From the NCBI GenBank assembly GCA_029255685.2, contig CM055314.2, positions 10,868,399 to 10,932,398 of the forward strand: a stretch of 64,000 nt of DNA, in the 5' to 3' direction. This DNA comes from Silene conica. Taxonomy: Eukaryota; Streptophyta; Magnoliopsida; Caryophyllales; Caryophyllaceae. The position numbers and the translations under genes are program-made. Shown here piece after piece: positions 25,512-36,993 of the stretch. Numbering within the stretch: the first letter of the stretch is position 1; every line of letters starts with the position of its first letter. The notes below the pieces were generated by a model, which ran no database searches, was not told where the DNA came from, and was given only the letters and a program-made list of their open reading frames with translations.

Positions 25512-26958
25512 TGAAGAGTCTATTGATCTAGATATACTCAAGAAGGGGGGGTTGAATTGAGTATGCCAACTTTTTCGATTCTTCTTCGATGTATGTAATG
25601 TTAGCGTGAGTAGAGAATAAAAACAATAAAGTAAGAGGAGACACGATATTTTGAAGTGGTTTAGTTTCACAAATCGAAACCTACGTCCACTATTCTCGAT
25701 TAATAAAATTAGTAACTTCTCTCGTACAACTTTGATATTAGTTGTAACTCAATCTAGATACCGTGAAATACCTAGCTACGTCAAGTACCGTGAAATACTC
25801 GACTACAATGAGTACCGCTAAATACGTACTCAAACTATCTTAAGTAAATAGATAAATCTTCAATGAGTTCTTGATGTTCACAATATTGAACGAATAAGAG
25901 TAATCTTCTAGTGCTTGTAGTCTTTATGACGGAATATGATAATATTTGGCACGAATATCGAGACGCACGAGAGGTATCGTTCGATTCTTGGGATGCGTGT
26001 ATGTATGTATTTTTTGTTCAATGTTTAAGGTGTTACTAATGTCCTTTATATAGTAAATTAGATCTAGGTTAAGTCTTAGATGTTTTAGGAATATTACTTT
26101 ATCTAGAATTCTTGTTTCTAGGTAATATTCTAAAACTAATCTTATTTGAACTAGGAAAGACTTTATATAAGATATTATTAAATTAAGACATAAGATCAAA
26201 TTTCCCAAACCTATTCAATTTAGGAAATAGCGTACGCCATAAAATATAACATCCTACTTTAAGTCAATTCCTAATACTTGTTAAGATATCATAAATTATA
26301 TCTTTTACGAAAACCTAGTTGACTTAAGAAAAATTAAATAAACACATAATATTTATTTAATTGGACCAAAATATGATCAAGGAAACGTGTTTCACAACCG
26401 TTCAAAACGGTTTGCACGTTCCTCTAGGTGCACGTTTCCCGAGGTGCACGTTTCTCTAGGAATTCGGATTTTGACAATAACGGTTAGAATAAAATTCTTA
26501 GTATATTAGGATAAATAATTAACTCATAAGATAATTATTTTAATCTTTTTTAACCAAAGAATATTTTTATTCTAAAAGACCTTCTTAAGATTACTAATTT
26601 AATATTTGACAATATAACAACCATTATGTAATAATATATACCCGACTTCCATGCTTTTCTTATCTCACGCATTTCTCATTTCTTCATGGAGTTATAGATA
26701 CGAACTATAACTTAAAAAATATAATTCCGTAATAAGACTTTATTCTTGCAAATCTTCAAAAAGACTTGATACGAGCTTGATCTTTCTTCAACCACGATTG
26801 AATCTATACTTGACTAAAAACACGTACTTTGCTCTATAAATAACTGTACACTTTAACACACGATTACACGTATATGTATATAAAATATATTCACTTAGAC
26901 TTATCATTATTAAAACATAAAACATTATAATAAATATATAATAATATATTACTCAACA
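25512..26958 (-). repeat. 5' LTR of Copia element 2
   Basis: TG...CA bounded; clearly homologous to 18400-19865 at the edges (TGAAGAGTCTATTGAT on the plus strand, AAGAAGGGGGGGTTGAATTG just inside) and more diverged in the middle. The PBS adjoins it at 25498-25511. Confidence 0.85.
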
Positions 26959-28466
26959 TGGTTTCTACGCGCGGGCTGATCCTTCTGGGCCCTGGGTCAT
27001 CTTCCAGGCGGACGGCATCCAGAGCTTTCTGCTGCACCTGAGCGAAGTTTGTGCAGGTCCATTTGGTCAAATCCTTGTATAGATCTGAACCCTCTGGTAG
27101 CCCCCAGCGGAAAGCGTGGATTGTGGTAGCCACGTCGCACCTTGGTATGGATACCATCTCGCTGTTGAATCTGGCCAGGTAATCTCTTGTTGGTTCTGCT
27201 TCACCTTGGATGATACGGTACAAGTCACTCGTCTGCTTCTCCGGCTTCCTACTGCTGGCAAACTACTGATTGAAGGCGTTTACCAGTTCAGCGAAGCTTG
27301 AGATGCTTCCATTGGGCAGGCTGACCAACCATTGTAGGGCTACGCCTGAAAGAGTCGACCCGAACCCTTTGCACATACAAGCTTCCTTAAACGGTCCGGC
27401 AGTTGTTATCACCATCATCTTCTGTTTGTACTGGTTGCCGTGGTCTATGGGATCAGCCATCCCATCATAGTGTGTCATCGTTGGTGGAGTGAATCCCTTC
27501 GGCACATCGACAGAGACGATGTTGCTGGGGAAGGGAGAGTCTGCATAGCTGTCCTCTGCCGCTTTTTCCAGAGGTCGAGGCACTCCTTGTATGCGGTTAA
27601 CGAGGTCCAACATCTCTTTGTACTGCTGCTCCCACATACTGGAAAGGGAGGTAACGGTACGTGGAGGTAGAGGCCCGTACCCCATGACTTCTGGAGCTTG
27701 GCTGGCTAGCGGGACTGGACTGAAGTACTGGGAGGTGTGGACGATGGATGATGTCTGCTGGATGCTTCATCCTGCGCCCTAGTCCCCTCCGCCGAACTGT
27801 TGGTTGAAGCGTGGTGCCATTGACGATCCGGATGGCCACATGGGCGTCTGCTGGTGCGAAGGTCCTGTAGGATGGAAGTGATTAGTGTTTGCGGATTGTA
27901 ATCTTATGACGTCGTTACCTGAGTGTACGGTAGTGTGAGGCGGTGAGTTGTAGGATAGGAATCCTAGCCCGCTGGGAGTCATCACTTTTGGGGAAGTGAC
28001 TCTGCTCAGGTCTAGTCGCGTGACCAGTTCAGCATGAACTTCTCTAGCTCCCTTCCAGCTGCTGGGAGCTTTTCTCTAGTGCCCTCCTTCAGCTTCAGCC
28101 ATTGTAGGCGTTGTGTTTGCTTGGCTCCTGGCTGCCACTTACTCCCTTAGATCTTGGTTGTCCTTCCTCAGGTTGTAGACGGATTGGCGGAGGCTGTTCA
28201 TTCATTCCATCATCGACTGCCATATTTCTACTGTTGGAACGAGTTGGCTTGGGCTATGCTTTCTCCCGGTGTCTGCTTGAACGGTGGTGGCTCTGGGTGG
28301 CAGAGAGGAAATGCTAGAGTTGTTGCGGAGATGCTACTGCTGACTGGGGCATCTGGGTGACGGATGGTAGTGGAATGGCAATTTTGGACGAAGATGATAG
28401 TGGTGCTTTACTGGTGGACAAAGGCGGTGCCAAAGGGCTTGTTGACCTAGGAATGGTTCCTGACAT
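26959..28466 (-). pseudogene. Tat/Retand-type gag, decayed, minus strand
   Basis: Starts near ATG 28466 (MSGTIPRSTSPLAPP) and runs leftward through frames at 27985-27779, 27685-27263 and 27223-26959. The Gag core reads SYADSPFPSNIVSVDVPKGF, YKQKMMVITTAGPFKEACM, GFGSTLSGVALQW and LYRIIQGEAEPTRDYLARF, closely parallel to the plus-strand gag at 29980. A TAG replaces Gln after NAFNQ (27265-27263), and further frame breaks lie upstream. It is cut at 26958 by the Copia LTR; protease and pol are absent. Confidence 0.85.
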
Positions 28467-28527
28467 GGTTGTTTTGAATGGTTTTCTGGGTATGACAATC
28501 ACTATAGCCCCACGGTGGGCGCCAAAA

Positions 28528-29112
28528 TGTTTTAGTCAAAAAACTACAAGTGTTTGATTAAGGGTTATAATGATCTTAGGCGAATTTGACGATGCATGTT
28601 TAAGTGTTTTTCGTGTGGAGGAGCAGTGGAGACGAGAGGTTGTTGACGCGGAAAGCCCCAAGGGGGAAAAACCGCGGGGGAACTGGGTTCCTTCAATTTC
28701 TACTAGAAAACTCGGCCTGAATACCGAGTAGGTTACAAGTGTTTTTGCCCTAATTCTAGTGAGATAAGTGTAGTGAGTTTTTGTGAGTCCTTACAAGATA
28801 CATTTCTCCTACTTTTATAGATACATTGGGCTTGTGGACCGTTGGATTTAAGGCTTTGTCCAACGGTCCATTTCCTTTTCTTTTAGCTTATTTCTTCTTC
28901 CTTCTTTACTATACTCCTCTCCCTTGTTGGTCTATTTTGGGCAATTCTTGAGCCTTGCAACTTGTCATTTCCATCTTCCCCTTTCCAGCTTCTCGTGCCC
29001 AAGATGCTTCTCCAATACTCTCCTTTCTTGTTGACTTTGACCCCCAAAGTTTCCATCCACTCATACGATGCCATGTGTCGGGAAACTAAAATGTCAATTT
29101 TGGTGCATAACA
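28528..29112 (-). repeat. 5' LTR (and PBS) of minus-strand Retand-like element
   Basis: Minus-strand LTR starts TGTTATGCACC (29112) and ends GACTAAAACA (28528), 585 bp, with a TATA-like CTATAAAAGTAGG near 28815 and the phrase GGTTTTTCCCCCTTGGGGC near 28660. The PBS-like TTTGGCGCCCACCGTGGGGC follows at 28525-28506. Layout matches the LTR at 29386 although most of the sequence differs, so it is a different family of the same lineage. Confidence 0.8.
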
Positions 29113-29385
29113 ATAATACAGAGGGAAACTAGTATATATATAATACTTCCAAATTGGATTTCTCTCATAAATAATTAATCGTGATCAGTAATTATTGTAG
29201 TAGATAGAATTGGATTTAATTCAATTGAATTGGTCTGAAGATGCAGAATCAATCAGGTACTTATTTCTGTCTTGTTTAATAAATTTCTTAATTACCTTAG
29301 ATTAGATTAGGTTTGGTTTGGTTTTGAATTTTGTCAGATTATTCTGGGATAACTGCTAGATTACATAGTTTACGAACATGTCCAT
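29113..29385 (+). pseudogene. Host leader and first exons interrupted by Retand insertion
   Basis: Downstream of AGTATATATATAATAC (TATA-like, about 29132) an ATG at 29240 opens MQNQS before GTACTTATTT. An intron ends TTTTGTCAG (29336), and a second exon DYSGITARLHSLRTCPS follows in phase. The Retand element inserted inside that exon after TCCAT. The continuation at 55181 reads on for two codons and stops. The protein is not recognised. The block is probably the left end of the gene-fragment cluster that resumes at 55.2 kb. Confidence 0.45.
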
Positions 29386-29911
29386 TGTTTAGCCCAAAAA
29401 TCGCCATTACGCTGTTGGGCCCATAAGCAATTTCAGAAGTAGCAGTCCACCAAAGAGGCCGATATTTCATCCAGAAAAGGAGTCGTTGGAGAGTGGGAAA
29501 GGGTGAAAACCCTAAGAGGATATTCCCCTCGAATCCCTCCTATATTCTAGGAGCTGACCAGGACCAGGACCAGGACCAGGACCAGCTGACCAGGAGTCCA
29601 AAGGTTATAAAAAGGAGAATTAGGGCATTTGTTACACACACTTTTACGTTGTAATTTTTCTACTTACGCACGCAAACAATTTTACTCATCTCGAAACAGC
29701 GATCAACCTCGAAAATAGTGATAAACTTGGTGGGATTCCGTTCCCCCCGCGGTTGTTTCCCTCATTGGGTTTTTCCGCGTCACCAAAACCTCTTGTGTTA
29801 TTCTTTTGTTTCTCCCGTTCTTTTTATTTGTTTTCTACGTATGTTCATATATTGGTTGACACTTTGACCCGCATCACAAAAACTTAACTCGGTAGAAATT
29901 TTACCAAAATA
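29386..29911 (+). repeat. 5' LTR of Retand-type element
   Basis: 526 bp. Contains a short tandem GACCAG repeat (about 29558-29590) one unit longer than in the 3' LTR, a TATA-like TTATAAAAAGG (29604) and CCCCGCGGTTGTTTCCC. By eye about 15 substitutions separate it from the 3' LTR. Confidence 0.93.
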
Positions 29912-29912
29912 A

Positions 29913-29932
29913 TTTGGCGCCCACCGTGGGGC
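29913..29932 (+). promoter_or_regulatory. Primer-binding site of Retand-type element
   Basis: TTTGGCGCCCACCGTGGGGC directly follows the 5' LTR; TGGCGCC is the usual start of plant Tat-lineage primer sites. The same sequence follows the LTR of the minus-strand relative (28525-28506). Confidence 0.75.
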
Positions 29933-29979
29933 ATAGTGCGCATTCCAATATCTAAAACCGTTATCTCATCACAACAAAC

Positions 29980-32375
29980 ATGTGTGGGACCAAAGCTAAC
30001 CCTTCCAGTTCCCAGAGCATGTCAGCCCAGTCCAGTGGGACCAACCCTACTGTGTCCATTGGTCTCACAGGACCACCCCCCGTCGTGAGTCAGACCACAA
30101 CCTCAAGGGTTGTGACCCCATCCAGCAAACCTCCTCAGATTCCCAGATCACCCCCTGTGTTTGCTTCCCCAAGGCAGAGCAGAGAGAGCAATCCCAGCAG
30201 GAGTGAAGAAGCCCAGATACCTGGCGCAGGCCCGCAGCCGCAGGTATCCGGCCCAGATCCGATGCAGATGGTGATCCAGGGAATGAGTGCTCTGCAGGAA
30301 GCCATAGAGGGCCTGAAGAAGGACAATCTGAACCTGAGGGAGCAGATCGCCGCAGTCACACGCCCAGAGCAGCCGTTCAGAATGTTACAGCCAGGGCCTG
30401 GACAGACCTTCAATCCCTTCGGGAGAGGAGGGCTGAACCGGCCAATTCCCCAGGAGATCGTCACCAGGCTGGATCTAGGTGTTATCACCCCGAGCAGCGA
30501 CCCAGAGATACTGGATCTGGATTCATCTGTGTTCAGAGCATCGCAGTATAGCCCAGCTCAGCCTGCAGGTAATCCTACACCTTGTTTCCCCCCTGGGACT
30601 AATCCTTTGACTTTTGCAGGTACACCTCCGCAGCCTACACTTGGTTGGACGCCAGAGGTCCCCGTAAGGCCAGAACCAACGAGCCAGTCCAACGCTGGAG
30701 GATGGGCAGGAGGAGCACCGGTGCAGTCAGCAGCAGGTTGGCATCCAGGACCAGGTTTCAATCTATCCGTAGCAGCCAACCAGCCAGCAGCAGGCCCTTG
30801 GGGAGGAGCCCCTCCAGGCTTCTTCCCTCCGCCTGTCAACCCGACCTCAGGTCCTTGGGGAAGAGCCCCTCCAGGCTTCTTCCCCCCGCCAGTCAATCCG
30901 TTCCCTGGAGCAGGCAGTCTCTCAGACCAGCGCTACCAGGAGCTGAAAGACATGATCACCAAGATACCTGGTATGTCAAGGCCCATGGAGAAAGCTTCCC
31001 AGGACAGTTATGCAGATTCACCCTTCATTGACAATATTGCCCTGATCAATGTGCCCAAGGGGTTTGTGCCACCAACCATGACACTGTACGATGGTACGGC
31101 CGACCCCCTGGACCACATCAATCAATATAAGCAGAAAATGATGGTGGCGACCGCAACCGGAGCACTTAAGGAGGCCTGCATGTGCAAGGGATTTGGATCA
31201 ACCCTGTCCGGAGCAGCCCTGCACTGGTTCGTGGGATTACCCAATCGCAGCATCTCCTCCTTTGCAGATCTGGTTAATGCCTTTAATCAGCAGTTTGCTA
31301 GCAGCATGAAACCAGAAAAGCAGACCAGTGATCTATACAGAATTGTTCAAGGATTCGAGGAAACAACTCGAGATTACCTCACCAGATTCAACAAAGAAAA
31401 AGTTTCAATTCCGCATTGTGATGTACCTACTGCTATCGAAGCCTTCCGCAGAGGGTTACATCACGATTCAGACCTGTACAAGCAGTTAACAATGCATCAG
31501 TGCACTGCCTTTGCTGATGTACAGGCCCAGGTAGTTGCAGCCATGAGGCTGGAAGAAGACGCTGCCTCCAGAAGAAGTACCTACGACACAGAACCTGTGT
31601 CTAGGAAAGCACCAGTAGAGAAAAGGGGCGAAAGATCAAAGCCCTACAGCAAGCCAGTAAGCAAAGTATCCGAGAGCACTGGTGGTAAAAGCGATGCAGA
31701 CCCACCTCCGAAGGTCAGTGAATATGGTTTTACCACCGGGATGGCTGGCCTGTTGAAGGCCCTAAAAGAGCTCAAGGGAGTCAGATGGCCAAAGAAGAAA
31801 GAGGAGCGACCCAATGACCGCCGTGATGCTAGCAAAAGATGTGAATTTCATGATGACATAGGTCATACCACGGATGAATGCTATACCCTCAGGAAGGAGG
31901 TCCGATTCCAGTATGACCAAGGCAACCTGAATCATCTGCTCCCAGAGAAATCCACCATAGTCAATGCAGCCAGCCAGGTGCAGCCTTCACCAGCTCCTCC
32001 TTGCAATAGAATTGTCAATGTCATCACTGGAGGATCAGAGCTGGGTGGGCTCACCTACTCAGCAGCCAAAAGACGTGTAACCATAGCTAAGGGAGACAAG
32101 CCAGAATCATCATGCAGAATAGCAAGGCAGGACCTCCCAGCGGTAACATTTGATGAGACAGATGCACAAGCAGTACCAGAGCAGCACCATGATGCCCTGA
32201 TTATCACATTGAACATCGGTAATTGTGAGGTCAGGAAAGTCATGGTAGACATAGGCAGCTCCGTCAACCTGCTGATGCTGGATGCACTAAAGAGCATGGG
32301 ATTTGACGAGAAGGACCTGACAAAGAAAGCTATTCCCCTGGTCGGATTCAGTGGAGAAACAGCGCATACCCTGGG
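29980..32375 (+). CDS. gag: Retand-type Gag and start of protease, truncated by insertion
   Basis: Open frame from ATG 29980 with no lesion up to the insertion at 32376 (the apparent frame runs into foreign DNA to 32397). Residues 1-350 are Pro/Gly/Ser/Gln-rich with two near-identical repeats around GAPPGFFPPPVNP. The Gag core follows at about 340-530 (SYADSPFIDN, MKPEKQTSDLYRIVQGFEET, LTRFNKEKVSIPHCDVPTAIEAF). A Cys/His cluster CEFHDDIGHTTDEC lies at about residue 621. A retropepsin-like start VMVDIGSSVNLLML has Asp757; the usual D-T/S-G reads D-I-G here. Gag packages the RNA into particles; the protease would cut the polyprotein. The protein is lost after HTLG. Upstream 29933-29979 is the short leader. 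Confidence 0.9.
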
Positions 32376-33367
32376 TGTAACACCCCCATTTATTTAAGGG
32401 CCTGATGAACTAGGACTCCTCAGATAAGTAAGGGTGTTACCATCTCGGTTTCCCGAGGCAGTAGATACAAAGGAAAGATAAACAGTACTTTAATTAAAAG
32501 TTAAACTCCATAACATGTTCTTACAACTGTATCAAAACTGACTTATGTAATGAAAGTACAACTCATGATAAACTGACTATGGTGATCTAGACTCTAGTCT
32601 GGTCCGGATCCAAGCTCTCTCTTCTCATAGCTTCCCATAGCCTCAGCCACCTGTCAATCTGCTCCCCAATAATTTGGTTCATCACAGGTGATCACGAATA
32701 CACAGGGTCAACCACGAGGTTGAGTAGAGGAAAAATAAACAAACGAACAATATTATATATATAGGGATTCAATCATCCCTTCTCCGCACCGATCACAAGG
32801 CCATTAACTCCGCACCGATCACAAGGCCATTAACTCCGCACCAATCACAACTCCCAATTAACTCCGCACCGATCACAACGCCCATTAACTCCGCACCGAT
32901 CACGACGTATCTCAGAAAGATATAAATGAATAGCTCATATAACAATCATATTATAGCATAAGATAAACATGGAAATCACCAACTATTAACAGAATGTTCA
33001 ACACTATAATCACAGTAATTCCCCTACCTCGAATAGCAGAAATGTAGCTAAGTCCAGAGCTCGCTAGAAGTGTTCCACGCGGAAACTGCTACCTAAACAC
33101 TTATTTGTAACAAATTAATAACCTTCCCGAAACCTCATAACAACCTATACTTACCATAATTAGAAACCTTCCATAAACGGAAAGTTTCTAAAAATAGAAA
33201 CCCACTATAAATGGAAAGCTTCCATAAATGGAAACTTCCCTAACTAATTAATTTCCGACTCATAAACTTCGACTACCCAATAACAAATAATATAGCAATA
33301 ACGAAAAGAAACGACTATTATTAAAATGGTAGTAAAAATAATAACACTAAAATAATAATAATAATAA

Positions 33368-33414
<47 letters not shown>

Positions 33415-33863
33415 CAAAATAAAACAAAATAAAACAATCAGCCACCACAACCCGACGCAAAATGCTTCCCCACCGTGCACAGACCCTACGACCACCAACC
33501 GCCACTACGACACCATGAAACCCATCGCCGACCGCCGGTGAGGTGGCCGGAGCCCTCACCGATGACAGTCCCTCACCCCTGCCGCTGCTACACTCCCTGT
33601 TCCACATCAAACAAAACCTCCTGCCACCACAACTACCACCACTGACACCATCCGTGACCACCACCAAGCCTTTCTCCGACACGCAACCTACAAACCACGG
33701 TGGTACCACCGCATCGACCTCCCCCGAGTCAACGGTGGTACCACCCCCAACTGATCTCTGAAAACAACATAAACGAAAACCCTTCTGACCAGACCCCACG
33801 AATCAGACCATCGACACCTACCTGACCACTTATACCCGCCGTGACCACCTCCCTGACACTCCC
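32376..33863 (-). mobile_element. Chromovirus-type LTR fragment inserted in Retand protease
   Basis: Begins on the plus strand TGTAACACCCCCATTTATTTAAGGG, directly after the Retand codons for HTLG. Inverted, this is the ...GGGGGTGTTACA end typical of Tekay-lineage LTRs (compare 58294). It includes four or five copies of TTAACTCCGCACCGATCACAA (32795-32910) and an (AAT)n tract. The right side is cut at 33863 by the Tekay LTR, so only about 1.5 kb of one LTR remains. Confidence 0.62.
33351..33412. repeat. (AAT)n microsatellite
   Basis: About 20 AAT units with one interruption (AAAAAT) at about 33375, inside the LTR fragment. Confidence 0.95.
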
Positions 33864-34856
33864 TGTAACATCCCGTATTTTCGTAAAATCTAATTTAATC
33901 GTTTTTGAGTATTTTACGTAATAAAAATAATATTTTAATAACTCAACGGAAATAATTTATTTAAGTATCGTAAAACATTTTTAATAGTTATCGAGATCCG
34001 CCTTAAGAACCTTAAGTTCTTAAGACGAATACAACTTGGCATAGTTAAATATCCGACTCAAGTATTCATTTCCATAACCGTTCCAAATATCCGTTCCATT
34101 TTAATTATTCGGAAAGGACGACTCCCTTGTCCTCTTATAAGTAATATGTCGACATAATAATCCCTTCATCCTCAACATTTCATCTCTTTTACAGTAAACA
34201 ACATTTCTCAAAACCTCCATAAAACCTTCACTTCTTTTCAAGCTTTCTTCATCATCCGTTCATCGAATCGCGAAAGTAAGTACATTTTCGGAATCCTCGT
34301 TCAATTTCCAAGACATCCATCACTTTCGTTTTTCATTTTATCAACTTCGAAAAATAGGCTGTTTTGCCTTTAACTCGTTTTTAGTGTTTTTAAATCGTTT
34401 TCTTTGTTGTAGGAGTTGGTCTTGACAATCCCGACGTGGACTCTTACGTGGTTGAGGAGGATCAATTGCCGGAATAAGCTCGAAGGTGACGATAATGAGA
34501 TAACTCGGCCTTTATTGTGTATATTAGCATGCTTGGTGTTTTTGATGTTTGTTCTTCTGATTTTATTCAAGTTCTATGATTATTGGACTTAGTATCATGA
34601 TTAGGATGTTGTTTATGTGAAGAAATTATGATCCAAGATGGTTATGTGCTCACAAGTTTAATTTCAGTTTTTCATATGTTAAGACGGATACTTGTTAATT
34701 CCATTTGAGGATTGTTATGGGGATTGTATGCTGATAAGATAGTGATATTAGATGTTTATGATGTTGGGCAAATCATGCTTGTAGTAATTTCTGAGGTTTA
34801 CATGTCGATTTATGAAGTTTTGTGAAGTTGGGAAATCGCGATTTTCAGCGACAGGC

Positions 34857-35165
34857 TCTCTGAGCCGGTCGACCGACCGGCCGCCGGTCGACCGGCTGAG
34901 AGCGTTTCTTGATATTTTTGTGTTTTTCGCGAGACTTTGAGACCATAGGAAATAAGTCTCCCAGCCGGCAGACCGGCCGCCTGCCAGCCGGCTGGGAGTG
35001 CATTTTTGTCGTTGCGTGTTTTCAAGTTTTTAAGGAGGCTGAGTTCCCAGCCGGCCGACCGGCTGCCTGCCGACCGGCTGGGAGTTCGTGTTTTGTTTCA
35101 GAAAAGAAAGAAGAGGCTGAGGTGGTCACCAGCCGGCCGACCGGCTGCCTGCCGACCGGCTGGGG
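34857..35165. repeat. Cluster of GC-rich palindromes in Tekay LTR
   Basis: Four blocks of imperfect palindrome made of CCGGTCGACCGG, CCAGCCGGC and GCCGGCTGG words (about 34865-34900, 34960-35000, 35047-35085 and 35128-35165), each able to fold into a strong hairpin. In the second LTR (42488-42902) the first block is partly duplicated and an additional block with new spacer (about 42650-42735) is present. Confidence 0.9.
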
Positions 35166-35464
35166 ACCCCTGTAGGCTATTTTTGAGTTTTCGTAATTTG
35201 ATCGTAACTTTCAAACGGTTTATCGGTTTTACTTGAAACTTGTTTTGTGTACCTTTGACATGTATTTGAGGTCCCCGGAGGATGGGCAACATTATATTGG
35301 GTTCGGGAATATAGTAAGGATAGAGACCCCCCGGTCGGGCAACCGAAAGGGAAACCGGCTCTCCCTCATCTTAGTTCTCGAAGTCAATAAAGTGTTGATT
35401 AGAAGTTAAAGGTAGATCTATAGAGTAGTTCATAGACTTGAATGATATTGTTCTGATGCGTATT

Positions 35465-36110
35465 AAGTTATGCGTTAAAATGTCGCCTCTGAACTTAATA
35501 CGTAGGTTGTTTGTCATGTATAGGGGTATGCGTTGAGTTTTCGCCTCTGAGCCCTATATGTGTTTGTTTGTCGTGTATGGAGCCATGCGTTGAGTTTTCG
35601 CCTCTGAGTTCTATACATGTTTGTTTGTCGTGTCTGGGACATGCGTTGAGTTTTCGCCTCTGAGTCCAGACATGTATGTGTGATCGCGTCAGGACATGCC
35701 TTAAGCTGGCCTCTGAGTCTGACGAGTAGAGCAACTGCACGACGGGGCGGTCAGGTTGTCATACCTTACCCGGAGTGCAGGTGTTTGGTGCTAGAACATG
35801 CGTTGAGTTTTCGCCTCTGAGTCTAGTATCTTGTGATGTAGTAGGGGTCCATGCGTTGAGTTTTCGCCTCTGAGTTCCTTACTTGTGTTAGTGAATTGAA
35901 TGTTAGTCCATGCGTTGAGTTTTCGCCTCTGAGTCTAATGTTCGGTAATAGCCGGTCCATGCGTTGAGTTTTCGCCTCTGAGTCCTTGCTTGATAATGTG
36001 AACTTGGTATTTAGGTTATGCGTTAAGATGTCGCCTCTGAACCTTTATACTTGCTGATTTATTTAGTACCTAGGTTATGCGTTAAGATGTCGCCTCTGAA
36101 CCTTTGTACT
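35465..36110. repeat. Dispersed 25-bp repeat field in Tekay LTR
   Basis: ATGCGTTGAGTTTTCGCCTC followed by TGAG recurs about eight times, plus three variants ATGCGTTAAGATGTCGCCTC or ATGCGTTAAAATGTCGCCTC, separated by 25-50 bp of variable DNA. The same array is present in the second LTR (43201-43850). Minus-strand LTR 58294-61768 has a related CTCAGAGG/GAGCGC array at the corresponding place. Confidence 0.93.
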
Positions 36111-36993
36111 TGCTGTTTTATATCTGCTTGCCTTGATGATGGTACAGTGTCAGATATGCATAGTATGTTATAGTTGTTATATGAGTTGTGGTTAAATCAT
36201 CCAAGGCATTGGATGACTCTTAGTTCGGTTTCATAAATGATTAGATTGAAAGACCCCCCGACTGGGTAACCAGTAGGGAAACCGGCTCTCCTTCTTATCT
36301 GTTTATGAAGTTAGTTGAGAGCCGTGCATGGTAATCGCATGATAGTAAGAGATCAGATAATGAGTTGTTTATGCTTCACATGTTGATATATGTTGGAGTA
36401 TTCTGTATTGTTTTATATGTTACGTGTTGTCACAAAAGGTGGCTAGGAGAACTCTAGTCACTCCCCACTGATTGTGGCGTACATGTTTTCATGTATGTAG
36501 GTACATGCAGGGTTGGAGATCAGGGTTACAGGAGAGCTAGCGAGTGATGATCCGTTCATCAGTTGACTTACCCGTTTACGCTTAGCTAGACTCTTAGACT
36601 TTTGTTGTTTTTGTTTTGGTGCCGGTAGGGATGTGCCATCCCCGGCTGATGTATTTATTTATGTTTCAGTTTGATACTTAGTACTGTTACTTATCTATTT
36701 GGTTTCAGTTTCAGTTTACGTTTCAGTCTAAGACTTCTCGCATGTTTTATCTTTAAAAGTTTTAATTCCGCTGCAATTTTGGTACTTTTATTGTGTTTAT
36801 ATTTCCGCTTTCGCGAGGGGTTTTACAGTTGGTATCAGAGCATTATTGCTCCCGACGCACTCATGTGACCCCCAACCTTAACTTGACCAAGTAAACAAAT
36901 AATGAATGAGAGATGGGTAGATCTAAGGACTTATTTTGTAGTCTATTTGTGATTGCTAATTGCTAAGCTAATCCATGTTTTCTCTTTTAAAAG

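Larger units (their letters stand above)
23114..26958 (-). mobile_element. Truncated Copia element 2 (gag plus 5' LTR)
   Basis: Minus-strand relative of element 1. The 5' LTR is 26958-25512 (starts TGTTGAGTAAT, ends TCTTCA, 1447 bp). It is followed by PBS ATTGGTATCAGAGC and a gag region to about 23114, where recognisable sequence ends before protease-integrase-RT. The 3' LTR is missing. The LTR outer end abuts a Retand-like gag relic at 26959, so the element either inserted there or was joined by deletion. Confidence 0.85.
33864..36827 (+). repeat. 5' LTR of Tekay element
   Basis: 2964 bp, TGTAACATCCCG to GGGGTTTTACA. Contains the GC-rich palindrome cluster (34857-35165) and a CGCCTCTGAG repeat field (35450-36120). 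The second LTR is 104 bp longer, mainly because of extra palindromic GC blocks. Otherwise almost identical. Confidence 0.95.

Noticed and set aside
35465..36110. Regularly spaced ATGCGTTGAG repeats as a CRISPR-like array
   Set aside because: The repeat is part of a plant retrotransposon LTR, is duplicated in the sister LTR, has uneven spacers and no cas genes.
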